Part shown: in pieces, positions 1-7,627 of the stretch | Numbering within the stretch: position 1 is the stretch's first letter | Layout: each line of letters starts with the position of its first letter | Origin: Nitrospirota bacterium | Lineage (GTDB): Bacteria > Nitrospirota_A > Leptospirillia > Leptospirillales > Leptospirillaceae | DNA: 64,000 nucleotides | NCBI GenBank assembly: GCA_021838585.1 | Contig: JAKCDE010000002.1 | Span: 89,180 to 153,179, forward strand | Direction: 5' to 3' | Notes under the pieces: model-generated | Database searches by the model: none | Seen by the model: only the letters and a program-made list of their open reading frames with translations | Told to the model about the DNA's origin: nothing | Translations under genes and position numbers: made by a program

Positions 1-2
1 AC

Positions 3-446
3 CGGATCCAGGTGGTGAGCACCACGAATCCCTACTACACCCAGTCGACCCCCTACACCCAGATCAACGGAAACTATGTGGCAGGTCCGACTCAGATTAC
101 CGGGACAACCCAGGGTATCAAGTTCAGTGTGGAGTTCGGGGAGAAGTTCGGAGACTTCGACGTCAGGGCCGGTTTGATTCAGAACAGCTTCGGGTTCGGG
201 GCCGACTACCAGATTTTAAAAAATCTCTTCCTCACCCTGACGGTTTACAATATCGGCACCTACGATCCGTTGACCCCCAACCCCTATTCCCGTCTGTACC
301 TGACCTACACGCTCTTCAACCATATCTGGCTCAACGCGGGATATTACAATGCCTTCAACTCGAGCGTGGCCTCTCCCCTGGTCGGTGGCGGGATCATTTT
401 GAACGACGAAACCCTCAAGTATCTCATCGCGGGACATCTTCCCTGA
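3..446 (+). CDS. MCE/MlaD-type lipid transport protein, C-terminal part (5' end outside window)
   Basis: The reading frame is open to the left edge, so the start lies outside the window; the GTG at 12 is probably internal. The visible ~147 residues alternate polar and hydrophobic positions like beta strands. They end in a pattern familiar from the C-terminal barrel-like region of some MlaD/MCE family proteins: a 'RAGLIQ' strand, a 'FGADYQILKN' turn, and a final 'DETLKYLIAGHLP'. Family members carry a substrate-binding MCE domain upstream and take part in phospholipid transport between the membranes. The MCE domain itself is not visible here, so the assignment rests on the tail alone. Confidence 0.6.
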   Translation, partial: RIQVVSTTNPYYTQSTPYTQINGNYVAGPTQITGTTQGIKFSVEFGEKFGDFDVRAGLIQNSFGFGADYQILKNLFLTLTVYNIGTYDPLTPNPYSRLYLTYTLFNHIWLNAGYYNAFNSSVASPLVGGGIILNDETLKYLIAGHLP

Positions 447-469
447 TCCAGCTTCAATCGCTTCAGAAT

Positions 470-498
470 TTGACGAAAGGGCGTCGGATCAGTATTCT
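470..498 (+). promoter_or_regulatory. Candidate sigma-70-type promoter of the cytochrome c maturation operon
   Basis: TTGACG (470-475) and TATTCT (493-498) are separated by exactly 17 bases, in the gap between the preceding stop codon and resB. Predicted transcription start is near 505, giving a leader of about 105 bases. Assigned by eye only. Confidence 0.45.
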
Positions 499-610
499 GA
501 AAGGACAGAAAAAGAGTTTGAAGGAACACTGGCAGGATAATCCCCCTAAGGTCCGGCTCTTTCGGCGGCAAAGGGGTGTGTTGTCTTTTTGATCATTCCA
601 AGGATAGTTA

Positions 611-2164
611 ATGACAGAGCGATACAGTCCTGAAGAGCAGCAGGCTCTTGAGATCGAAGGGACGTCCGGTGTCGATGACACCAGTCATTCCTCGAGACCC
701 TCCTCACCCTCTCCTGGTCAGGGAGCCCGTGATCATATTCTCATTCGTTTTCTATCTTCCCTGATCCTCGCCATCGTCCTCTTCCTGACGCTGGCTGTTC
801 TAACGATCTTCGGGACATTCATCGAGCAGGGAAGGGATCCATCCTTCTATCTCACCTCCTATGGTCCCAAATGGGGGCCCTGGATCCTGAACCTCAAGAT
901 CGACAACATTTACCATAGCTGGTATTACACGAGTCTTCTGGCGCTCCTTTGCGTCAATGCCCTGACGTGCGTCTACCGGCGTTTTCCGGTGACCATCCGG
1001 TCCCTCTTCAGGGAACGGGTCAGCGTCAGCCGTGAATTTCTGAAAAAACAGAAAGAATATCAGGAGATAGAAATCGCACGCTCTCCGGTTATTCCTTCAG
1101 AAGTCCCGTCCTTGGTGGCCGATACCCTCAAGGCCCGGCATTACCAGGTCCAGACCGCAGGTGACGGGAAGGAAACCGCGATATATGCTCACAAAGGGGT
1201 CCTCGGGCGTATCGGATCCCATGTGGCCCACCTGTCGGTCATCGTCATTCTGGCGGGAGGACTGCTGGGCAGTCTGACAGGTTTTCGCTTGTTCGGGACC
1301 TTCTATGTGCATACGACCACCTTCATTCCCCAGGGGGGATGGGATCTTCGGGTCAACAAGTTCTGGATCACCCATTATAAGAACGGTATGGTCAAGTCCT
1401 ATTTTAGCGATGTGGACATCCTGAAGGATGGCAAGATCCTGAAGCACAAGATCATTCAGGTCAACCATCCGCTGTCATTCCAGGGACTTCGATTTTACCA
1501 GGCGAGCTTCGGCGAGGCACCGGACCGCCTGGAGTCCGCCGACGTTCTGGTCGTCGACAAGGAGAAAAAGCAGTTTATCGGACGATTCTCCCTGGCCTGG
1601 GACAAGGCAACGCCGATTCCCAGAACCCCTTACACCCTGAAGGCTGTCCGATACGTGTCGGATTTTGCCTTTGATCCCAAGACCGGTTCTGTCTTCACCC
1701 AGTCTGAAAAGCCCAAGAACCCTGCCGTCCAAATCGAGGTGTACCAGGACGGAAAACTTCTCGGAAGTCCTTGGTTGTTCTATAAGTTTCCCCAAGTTCA
1801 GGTTCTCAAGAGCGTTCCGGAGTTTTTCATCTTCGGAGGATATCATGCCCCTTTCTATACAGGACTTGAACTAGCCAAAGATCCAGGCGTTCCTATCGTC
1901 TGGACCGGATCTTTCCTGCTTGTCGGAGGTCTTTTCCTGTCCTCCTTCATCTTCCATCGGAAGATCTGGCTTCGGGTTCGTCCGCACGGCGACGCTCTTT
2001 CCATCGCTGTCGGCGGATTCGGACACAAGGACAAGATCGGGTTTGAGCGAGAGTTCGAAGCGATTGTCGCAGATCTGAAGACGGCGTTGTCGCCCCCCGA
2101 TCGTCCGGCTCCGGAAGCAGTGTCCGGGGCAATGACCCAGAGACCCTCCCTTTCAAATGGATAG
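611..2164 (+). CDS. resB: Cytochrome c biogenesis protein ResB (Ccs1)
   Basis: ResB/Ccs1 is one half of the System II haem lyase. With CcsA it exports haem and attaches it covalently to apocytochrome c on the outer face of the cytoplasmic membrane. The 517-residue product has membrane segments around residues 45-75, 105-120 and 200-220, a large extracytoplasmic domain, and a last membrane helix near 430-450, which is the normal ResB layout. The ATG start has an AAGGA just upstream. It is followed by ccsA, two thioredoxin-like genes and ccdA, so the block is a complete System II set. Confidence 0.92.
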   Translation: MTERYSPEEQQALEIEGTSGVDDTSHSSRPSSPSPGQGARDHILIRFLSSLILAIVLFLTLAVLTIFGTFIEQGRDPSFYLTSYGPKWGPWILNLKIDNIYHSWYYTSLLALLCVNALTCVYRRFPVTIRSLFRERVSVSREFLKKQKEYQEIEIARSPVIPSEVPSLVADTLKARHYQVQTAGDGKETAIYAHKGVLGRIGSHVAHLSVIVILAGGLLGSLTGFRLFGTFYVHTTTFIPQGGWDLRVNKFWITHYKNGMVKSYFSDVDILKDGKILKHKIIQVNHPLSFQGLRFYQASFGEAPDRLESADVLVVDKEKKQFIGRFSLAWDKATPIPRTPYTLKAVRYVSDFAFDPKTGSVFTQSEKPKNPAVQIEVYQDGKLLGSPWLFYKFPQVQVLKSVPEFFIFGGYHAPFYTGLELAKDPGVPIVWTGSFLLVGGLFLSSFIFHRKIWLRVRPHGDALSIAVGGFGHKDKIGFEREFEAIVADLKTALSPPDRPAPEAVSGAMTQRPSLSNG

Positions 2165-2179
2165 GCGGAGGGGAAAGTC

Positions 2180-2251
2180 ATGCAGGATGCGTCAACGAAA
2201 GAGACTCTCCCTGGAGTGGGAACTCCGGAGATCTTATATGTCGAAAACTGA
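2180..2251 (+). CDS. Possible 23-residue leader peptide ORF
   Basis: A short ATG frame begins six bases after a strong GGAGGGG ribosome-binding site and ends 12 bases before the ccsA start region. It has no recognisable family. It may be a chance frame, or a small translational-coupling ORF between resB and ccsA. The good ribosome-binding site is the only positive evidence. Confidence 0.2.
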   Translation: MQDASTKETLPGVGTPEILYVEN

Positions 2252-2266
2252 GCAAGGAGACTGGTG

Positions 2267-3118
2267 ATGTCCCTTATTAATTCTGTCGGATCGTCCTTCA
2301 TACTCTACAACACCGTGATCGTCCTTTATCTTGCCGGAACCGTCGCTTACTTCCTTTTCCTGATCTCCCACCGGAAAGAGGTGGGTAAGATTGCGTCCAC
2401 CGTGACGTTCTCGGGCTGGATCGTCAACACGGCCGCCCTTGTGGGACGCGGAGTTGCGGACCACCACGCTCCCTGGTCCAATCTCTACGAAACCCTGTTC
2501 CTGTTCTCATGGGCTTCTGTTCTCGGCTACATGGTCATGGAGTTCAAATACAAGGTTCGCGTTGCGGGAGCTTTTGTCCTGACACTCGTCATGTTTGCGG
2601 TGGGAGCTGCACGCATGCTCCCTTACCGTTATCAGATGGTCGAGCCCCTTAATCCCGCCCTCAATTCCTACTGGCTCAAAATTCATGTTTTCACGATGTT
2701 TCTTTCCTATGCCGCCTTTGGAATTTCGGCTGCGCTTGCGGGAATCTATCTCGCCAAGCGTCGCGCCGAAAAAAAAGGGTCTGTGGGCTGGATCCTTCAA
2801 GAATTTCCTTCTGCGGAGGACCTGGACGACCTGACCTACAAATCCGTTCTCGTCGGCTTCCCCCTTCTGACGCTCGGTGTCATCTTTGGGGCAATGTGGG
2901 CCTATGAGGCCTGGGGAGGCTACTGGTCCTGGGATCCCAAGGAGACGTGGTCCCTGATCACCTGGTTCGTTTATGCAGCCTACCTGCACGCCCGCATGAC
3001 TCGAGGGCTTCGGGGTGCTCCGAGTGCCTACTTTTCGATACTCGGATTTGTCGCGGTCATCTTTTTGTATTGGGGTGTCAGCTTTATCATCCCGGGTCTC
3101 CATGCCTACGCGGCTTAA
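2267..3118 (+). CDS. ccsA: Cytochrome c assembly protein CcsA (ResC)
   Basis: CcsA is the haem-handling partner of ResB. The 283-residue polytopic protein has the tryptophan-rich haem-binding loop, seen as WGGYWSWDPKETW near residues 214-226, which is the hallmark of the CcsA/CcmC/CcmF superfamily. Conserved histidines lie in membrane segments on both sides (for example HVFTMFLSYAAFG). The ATG at 2267 has AAGGAGA six bases upstream and is preferred to the adjoining GTG at 2264. The length matches typical CcsA/CcsB. Confidence 0.93.
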   Translation: MSLINSVGSSFILYNTVIVLYLAGTVAYFLFLISHRKEVGKIASTVTFSGWIVNTAALVGRGVADHHAPWSNLYETLFLFSWASVLGYMVMEFKYKVRVAGAFVLTLVMFAVGAARMLPYRYQMVEPLNPALNSYWLKIHVFTMFLSYAAFGISAALAGIYLAKRRAEKKGSVGWILQEFPSAEDLDDLTYKSVLVGFPLLTLGVIFGAMWAYEAWGGYWSWDPKETWSLITWFVYAAYLHARMTRGLRGAPSAYFSILGFVAVIFLYWGVSFIIPGLHAYAA

Positions 3119-3136
3119 GGAGGCGGGAGGAACAAA

Positions 3137-3736
3137 ATGAAGGGCGGAATGAAGGAAAAGTGGCCTTACATTGTGGCAGCCGCTGTCGTCGTGCTCGTTA
3201 TCGGCTATGTCGTCAAGACGGCGAACATCACTCCGGTTTCAGTTGGGATGGTCGCTCCCGACTTCACCCTCTCCACCGTCGATGGAAAAACCGTTCATCT
3301 GTCGGATCTCAGGGGGAAGGTCGTGATGCTCAACTTTTGGGCGACCTGGTGCAAACCGTGCCGTCAGGAAATGCCCTCCATGGAAGAAATGTATCATGGA
3401 TTCAAGAATCTGGCGGGGGAGCGGTTCGAGTTGATCGCGGTCAATGAGAACAACGTATTCTATCAGGGCAAGATCAGGCCGTTCCTCACCAAGTACGGAA
3501 TCGACTTTCCTGTTCCGGTGGACCCTCTGGGGAAGCTGGATCATCTCTACAAGATCACGGGGGTTCCCGAAACATTCATCATCGATCAGAAAGGGGTCGT
3601 GGCGGAGCATGTGATCGGTCCGCGCGACTGGAGAATGAAGGACAGTCTGGTGACCGTACACAGTCTTCTCGATCATGGACCCAGCACTCCGGCAGCCTAT
3701 CTTGCCGCCAAGAAGGATGCCGCATCAGGCTATTGA
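3137..3736 (+). CDS. resA: Thioredoxin-like cytochrome c maturation protein (TlpA/ResA type)
   Basis: A membrane-anchored extracytoplasmic thiol reductase that keeps the CXXCH cysteines of apocytochrome c reduced for haem attachment. The 199-residue protein has one N-terminal membrane anchor (about residues 8-28) and then a thioredoxin fold with the active site WCKPC in 'FWATWCKPCRQEMP'. A cis-proline region follows ('GVPETFIID'). It lies in the ccs operon downstream of ccsA with a good AGGAGG region before its ATG. Electrons would come from CcdA, encoded two genes on. Confidence 0.88.
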   Translation: MKGGMKEKWPYIVAAAVVVLVIGYVVKTANITPVSVGMVAPDFTLSTVDGKTVHLSDLRGKVVMLNFWATWCKPCRQEMPSMEEMYHGFKNLAGERFELIAVNENNVFYQGKIRPFLTKYGIDFPVPVDPLGKLDHLYKITGVPETFIIDQKGVVAEHVIGPRDWRMKDSLVTVHSLLDHGPSTPAAYLAAKKDAASGY

Positions 3737-3746
3737 CAGGGTTCCA

Positions 3747-4334
3747 ATGAGAAGGTTCGCCGTGACGGGGAGACTGGTTTCGGGCCCCTCCCAGTATGCG
3801 CTGGTTCTCGTTATCTTGGGCGTTCTTTTTTTTATCTGGGAATCGGGCGTCGGAATGCCATCGGCATCCGCAGTCGGGTTGGACAGTGGTTTCTCCCGAC
3901 CTCCGGCCCTTCCCTCGATTGTCCTCAGAGATCTCAGGGGGCAACGGTTCAACACAGCGAATCTATCGGGCCAGCCGCTCCTGATTTTGAACTTCCTGGC
4001 TCCATGGTGCGCCCCCTGCCTGCGGGAAATCCCGTCCCTTTCGAGACTGGCCCGGTCTTCGGGGGGATTGATCCGGATTCAGGGAGTTTTGGAAGGGCCG
4101 GTCGGACCGGAATCCTTGAAAAAGTTTCTCGGGAAGGGGCATTTCCCCTTCTCAATCCTTTTGGATCCCTCGATGGCCTTTTCCCGGGCGATGGGTGTGC
4201 GCGGCCTTCCGACGACCTTTGTCGTCGACTCCGGAGGGCGCATCGTGAGCCGCGTCACCGGAGCGGTCGACTGGAATGACCCGCGCGTTCGACGCTACCT
4301 GAGGAGTTTTATTTCATCAAAGGCGGGTTTCTGA
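3747..4334 (+). CDS. Second TlpA-like thioredoxin protein
   Basis: A second thioredoxin-fold protein of 195 residues with an N-terminal membrane anchor or signal (about residues 13-35) and the active site WCAPC in 'NFLAPWCAPCLREIP'. The cis-proline loop is 'GLPTTFVVD'. The ATG at 3747 is chosen because an upstream extension would overlap the preceding thioredoxin gene. Its stop overlaps the ccdA start, indicating translational coupling. Two such proteins often divide the work in System II organisms, one acting on apocytochrome c and one on other thiols; which does which cannot be told here. Confidence 0.82.
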   Translation: MRRFAVTGRLVSGPSQYALVLVILGVLFFIWESGVGMPSASAVGLDSGFSRPPALPSIVLRDLRGQRFNTANLSGQPLLILNFLAPWCAPCLREIPSLSRLARSSGGLIRIQGVLEGPVGPESLKKFLGKGHFPFSILLDPSMAFSRAMGVRGLPTTFVVDSGGRIVSRVTGAVDWNDPRVRRYLRSFISSKAGF

Positions 4335-5083
4335 TGTCGCATCAGCCGATTTCCTGGACTCTGGCATTCCTGGCAGGCCTTGTCTCCTTTGTCTCTCCAT
4401 GCGTTCTTCCAATCGTTCCATCCTACGTCTCCTATATTACGGGGCTTTCCTTCGAAGAGCTGACGGGACGCTCTCAAACATTGTCTCGACAGGTGATCGT
4501 CCGTGAATCCCTTTTTCATGCGCTGATTTTCAGCCTTGGCTTTTCGACGCTCTTCATCGGGTTTGGGGCTTCGGCCTCTTTCCTGGGAGAACTGCTGCTG
4601 ACCTATCAGGACGTCATTCGCAAACTCGGGGCGATCCTGATCATCCTCTTTGGCCTGTTCATCGCCGGCTGGCTCAGAATTCCCTTTCTGAACAAGGAGC
4701 TTCATCTTCCCTTTCGAGGGAAGAAGGCCACTCTCTCCGGATCGTTTTTGGTCGGATTTGGGTTCGCCGCGGGATGGACCCCCTGTGTCGGGCCGATTCT
4801 CGGAGCGATCCTCTTTTATGCGGGGACCCAGGGGACGGTGATGAAAGGGGTCGTCCTTCTCTCTTTCTATTCCCTGGGATTGGCCATTCCCTTCATTCTT
4901 GCCTCTGTCCTTTTCAACCTTTTCCTGGGGAGTATGCGCTCCCTCCGGCAATGGATGCCCTGGATCACCCGGTTTTCAGGAGGGTTCCTGGTCGTCATGG
5001 GGGCTCTGATCTTTACGAACGCCTTCACCATTATTTCTGCCTTTCTCACCCAGCATCATATCGGCTGGACCCCCAACCTCTGA
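4334..5083 (+). CDS. ccdA: Thiol-disulfide electron transporter CcdA
   Basis: CcdA carries reducing power from cytoplasmic thioredoxin across the membrane to ResA-like proteins. The 249-residue product has six predicted membrane helices and both family cysteine motifs: 'SFVSPCVLPIVPSYVSY' near the N-terminus and 'AAGWTPCVGPILGA' in the fourth segment. The start codon overlaps the stop of the preceding thioredoxin gene. Length and motifs are typical. Confidence 0.95.
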   Translation: MSHQPISWTLAFLAGLVSFVSPCVLPIVPSYVSYITGLSFEELTGRSQTLSRQVIVRESLFHALIFSLGFSTLFIGFGASASFLGELLLTYQDVIRKLGAILIILFGLFIAGWLRIPFLNKELHLPFRGKKATLSGSFLVGFGFAAGWTPCVGPILGAILFYAGTQGTVMKGVVLLSFYSLGLAIPFILASVLFNLFLGSMRSLRQWMPWITRFSGGFLVVMGALIFTNAFTIISAFLTQHHIGWTPNL

Positions 5084-5096
5084 CTCAGGATCTTCG

Positions 5097-6341
5097 ATGA
5101 CCCAAACAACCAATCCCTCGGACCAGAAGGACTCCCGGCCACTTGAGGTAGAGGTTCTGGTCGTGGGACTGGGCCCTGCTGGAAGCACGGCGCTCCGGAC
5201 CTTGGTCGATGGCGGGGTCTCTGCCCTGGGAGTTGACAGGGCTGAATTTCCTCGGGAAAAGCCCTGTGGAGGGGGAGTCTCCGCCCGTACATTGCCGTAT
5301 CTTCCCCCGAAACTTCTGGATGAGCTTCCCTACCAGACGACACAGGGGATCCGGCTGACCCTTCGGGGCACCCGGGAGCAATGCCAGGATTTCGGACGGC
5401 CGATCGCCTATCAGGTCCGGCGCGACCAGTTCGACCTTGCTCTCCTCGACAGGGCCCGCGCGTCCGGTGCCCGTATCATGACCGGAGTCCGGAGCATCCA
5501 GCTGTCTCGCAAAGGGAATCGCTTCGAGGCGAAGATGGGGGAGAAGACCGTTCTGGCCAGGGCTGTCATGGCGGCGGACGGGGCGACAAGCAAGGTTCTC
5601 CGGGATCTTGATCCCTCCTCCATGACGGAGACGAGGGACAATCCCCTTCTTCGACCCTGGACTTCCGCCGAGGGATGGGCCTCTCTCCGGGATCCTATCG
5701 ACACGCGATATGTGGCCATCGACCTCGGACTTGTCGCGGGAGGGTATGCTTGGTCCTTTCCAAAAAAGGATTCTCTTTCTGGACTCGGAGTGGCCGGATT
5801 CCTCAAGCCTCTCGTCGATCCACGATCCGTGTTTGCAAGATATCTGGAATCGAGCCAGGCAAACCTTGATGGGGGAGGCGTCTTCACATGGCCCCTTCCG
5901 AACTTTCGTTCGGCCCGCCATGGCCGGGTTCCCGGACTTTTTCTCGTAGGAGACGCGGGCGGAATCGTCGATCCTTTCCTGGGAGAGGGAATTTATTATG
6001 CGGTTCTTTCAGGGACCAAGGCCGCGGAATCTTACATCCGGAGCCGGATCTCACCGGAGGCCGGCCCGGACCTCCCTGAACGCTCAACTCATGATTATGT
6101 CAACTGGCTAAACAAGGAAATTTGGCCCGATTTCCGTCAGGGATCCCGGCTTGCCAAAACGATTTACCGGTTTCCAGGCTTCTTTTTTTCCTTGACGGGT
6201 AGATATCCCAAGCTTCTGGAGCTGTACGCCTCGATTCTGACGGGGGACAGGGACTATCGCTCTTTTTCCAGGGAAATCATTGTCCGGGCCGTTAAGACAC
6301 TCCTTCCGATACGGCGCCCCGCAGCCGGCCGCTTCCTGTGA
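5097..6341 (+). CDS. Geranylgeranyl-reductase-family FAD-dependent oxidoreductase
   Basis: A 414-residue flavoprotein. Near the N-terminus it has a dinucleotide-binding fold 'VLVVGLGPAGSTA'. The segment 'REKPCGGGVSARTL' has the PCGGG signature of the geranylgeranyl reductase family, and 'LFLVGDAGGIVDPFLGEGIYYA' is the second FAD-binding motif (GD). Family members reduce double bonds in prenyl chains of lipids, quinones or pigments, or act on related substrates. It immediately follows ccdA and its stop overlaps the protease start by GTGA. A role in prenyl-chain saturation is possible but not shown by context. Confidence 0.82.
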   Translation: MTQTTNPSDQKDSRPLEVEVLVVGLGPAGSTALRTLVDGGVSALGVDRAEFPREKPCGGGVSARTLPYLPPKLLDELPYQTTQGIRLTLRGTREQCQDFGRPIAYQVRRDQFDLALLDRARASGARIMTGVRSIQLSRKGNRFEAKMGEKTVLARAVMAADGATSKVLRDLDPSSMTETRDNPLLRPWTSAEGWASLRDPIDTRYVAIDLGLVAGGYAWSFPKKDSLSGLGVAGFLKPLVDPRSVFARYLESSQANLDGGGVFTWPLPNFRSARHGRVPGLFLVGDAGGIVDPFLGEGIYYAVLSGTKAAESYIRSRISPEAGPDLPERSTHDYVNWLNKEIWPDFRQGSRLAKTIYRFPGFFFSLTGRYPKLLELYASILTGDRDYRSFSREIIVRAVKTLLPIRRPAAGRFL

Positions 6342-7627
6342 TCCGCAGGGCTCCTGTGCTCAACCGTCTTGTCTCGGGAAGCCGCTCCCTGGCGACTCGC
6401 TCGGGTTCTGACGGAAAGATCCGGCTGGATCGTTCCTGGGCTTTTTACGGAGTCTACCTCTTCTCTGCAGCAGGGTTTTCAGGGGGAGTTCCGGCCGGGG
6501 GGCTCTACGGGGCGGTCGTCCTGGGCCTCTCGACCGTATTTATGGCCCTTCTGGTGACCCTTCTTCATGAACTGGGCCACCGAATGACGGCCCGGATTCT
6601 CCGTGTCCCCTACGATGGAAGCCGGCTTTCTTTCTGGGGAGGCTTTCCGGAGCACCGTGTCGATTTCGGGCCGCCAGGTCCGGCAGAGATCGCTGTCCGA
6701 GCCGCGGGGCCGGTCGTCAATCTTCTTCTATGGCAAATGTCCCTCTCGGTTCTGGCCTTCGCTGGAGGCGACTGGGCCTTTTTCTTTCCGCAGATCGCCT
6801 ATCTTCTCCGGATATTCGCGAATCTGAACCTTCTCGTCGCCCTTCTGAACCTCTTCCCGGGCTTTCCTTTCGACGCGGGCGTCTTGATTGGGCTGGTTTT
6901 TTCCCAGGCGACGGGAAAAGATCGTCCTGGAATGGGGAGCCTTCCGGAAAAACTGGGATGGGCCGGCGGATTCATCCTCTCTCTGGCGGGACTTCTCCTG
7001 GTCGCCAGGGGGCTGCTGATTTCCGGATTCGGGGGACTGATTCTCGGGTATCTCGTGCTGAATATCCTCATGGACTTTCGGGAGAGGAACAGGATCGCCC
7101 AGATTCTGGAAGAGGAAGGCATTGAACGGTGGCTCCTTCCCGTACCCGCTCTCGTAAGACCGGAAATGTGGGTGCAGGAAGTGATCCTGGGCCCTTTCCT
7201 CCAGGGAGTCGAAGGTTGGGTCCCCGTCGTCTCGTCCGGGGAGGGGCGCTATCTGGGGGAGTTATCCTGGGAAATCCTGAGGACGCGGTCCTTTTCCCAG
7301 TGGGACGGTGTCCGGGTCTCTGATCTTCCCGGGATCGTTCCGGGCCCTGTCATCATTCAGGACGATTCCCCAAGCCGCATTCTCGATCTCCTCGGCCGCC
7401 GCCCGGAGGGGCTCCCCGTCCTTCGAGAGGGACGTGTGTCGGGATGGATGAAGAGGGAACCCCTGGCCCGCTCAGCGATGATCGAGGCCTATCTCGACCG
7501 GATTCCGATCCCTAAGTCAGGTCGAACGGATCGATCTGCCATTCCACCAGAATTTTCTTCCCCGGCCGGTAGTGTTCCCGGATCCGGGAAAGACGGTCAT
7601 GGATCTCCCGGACCGTCGGAGCCTTGA
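6338..7627 (+). CDS. Site-2-type membrane metalloprotease (M50) with CBS domains
   Basis: An intramembrane zinc protease of the SpoIVFB/Rip3 type. The HExxH motif is 'LLHELGHRMTARIL' (about residues 75-85). The second metal ligand motif is 'LNLFPGFPFDAGVLIG', where the usual NPxPxxPxDGG is modified to DAG. The C-terminal half (about 265-395) looks like a CBS pair ('GWVPVVSSGEGRYLGELS', 'RPEGLPVLREGRVSGWM'). GTG start overlaps the previous stop. The last ~38 residues, proline- and glycine-rich, are read antisense to the 3' end of priA, so the tail may be a recent extension. Confidence 0.82.
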   Translation: MIRRAPVLNRLVSGSRSLATRSGSDGKIRLDRSWAFYGVYLFSAAGFSGGVPAGGLYGAVVLGLSTVFMALLVTLLHELGHRMTARILRVPYDGSRLSFWGGFPEHRVDFGPPGPAEIAVRAAGPVVNLLLWQMSLSVLAFAGGDWAFFFPQIAYLLRIFANLNLLVALLNLFPGFPFDAGVLIGLVFSQATGKDRPGMGSLPEKLGWAGGFILSLAGLLLVARGLLISGFGGLILGYLVLNILMDFRERNRIAQILEEEGIERWLLPVPALVRPEMWVQEVILGPFLQGVEGWVPVVSSGEGRYLGELSWEILRTRSFSQWDGVRVSDLPGIVPGPVIIQDDSPSRILDLLGRRPEGLPVLREGRVSGWMKREPLARSAMIEAYLDRIPIPKSGRTDRSAIPPEFSSPAGSVPGSGKDGHGSPGPSEP

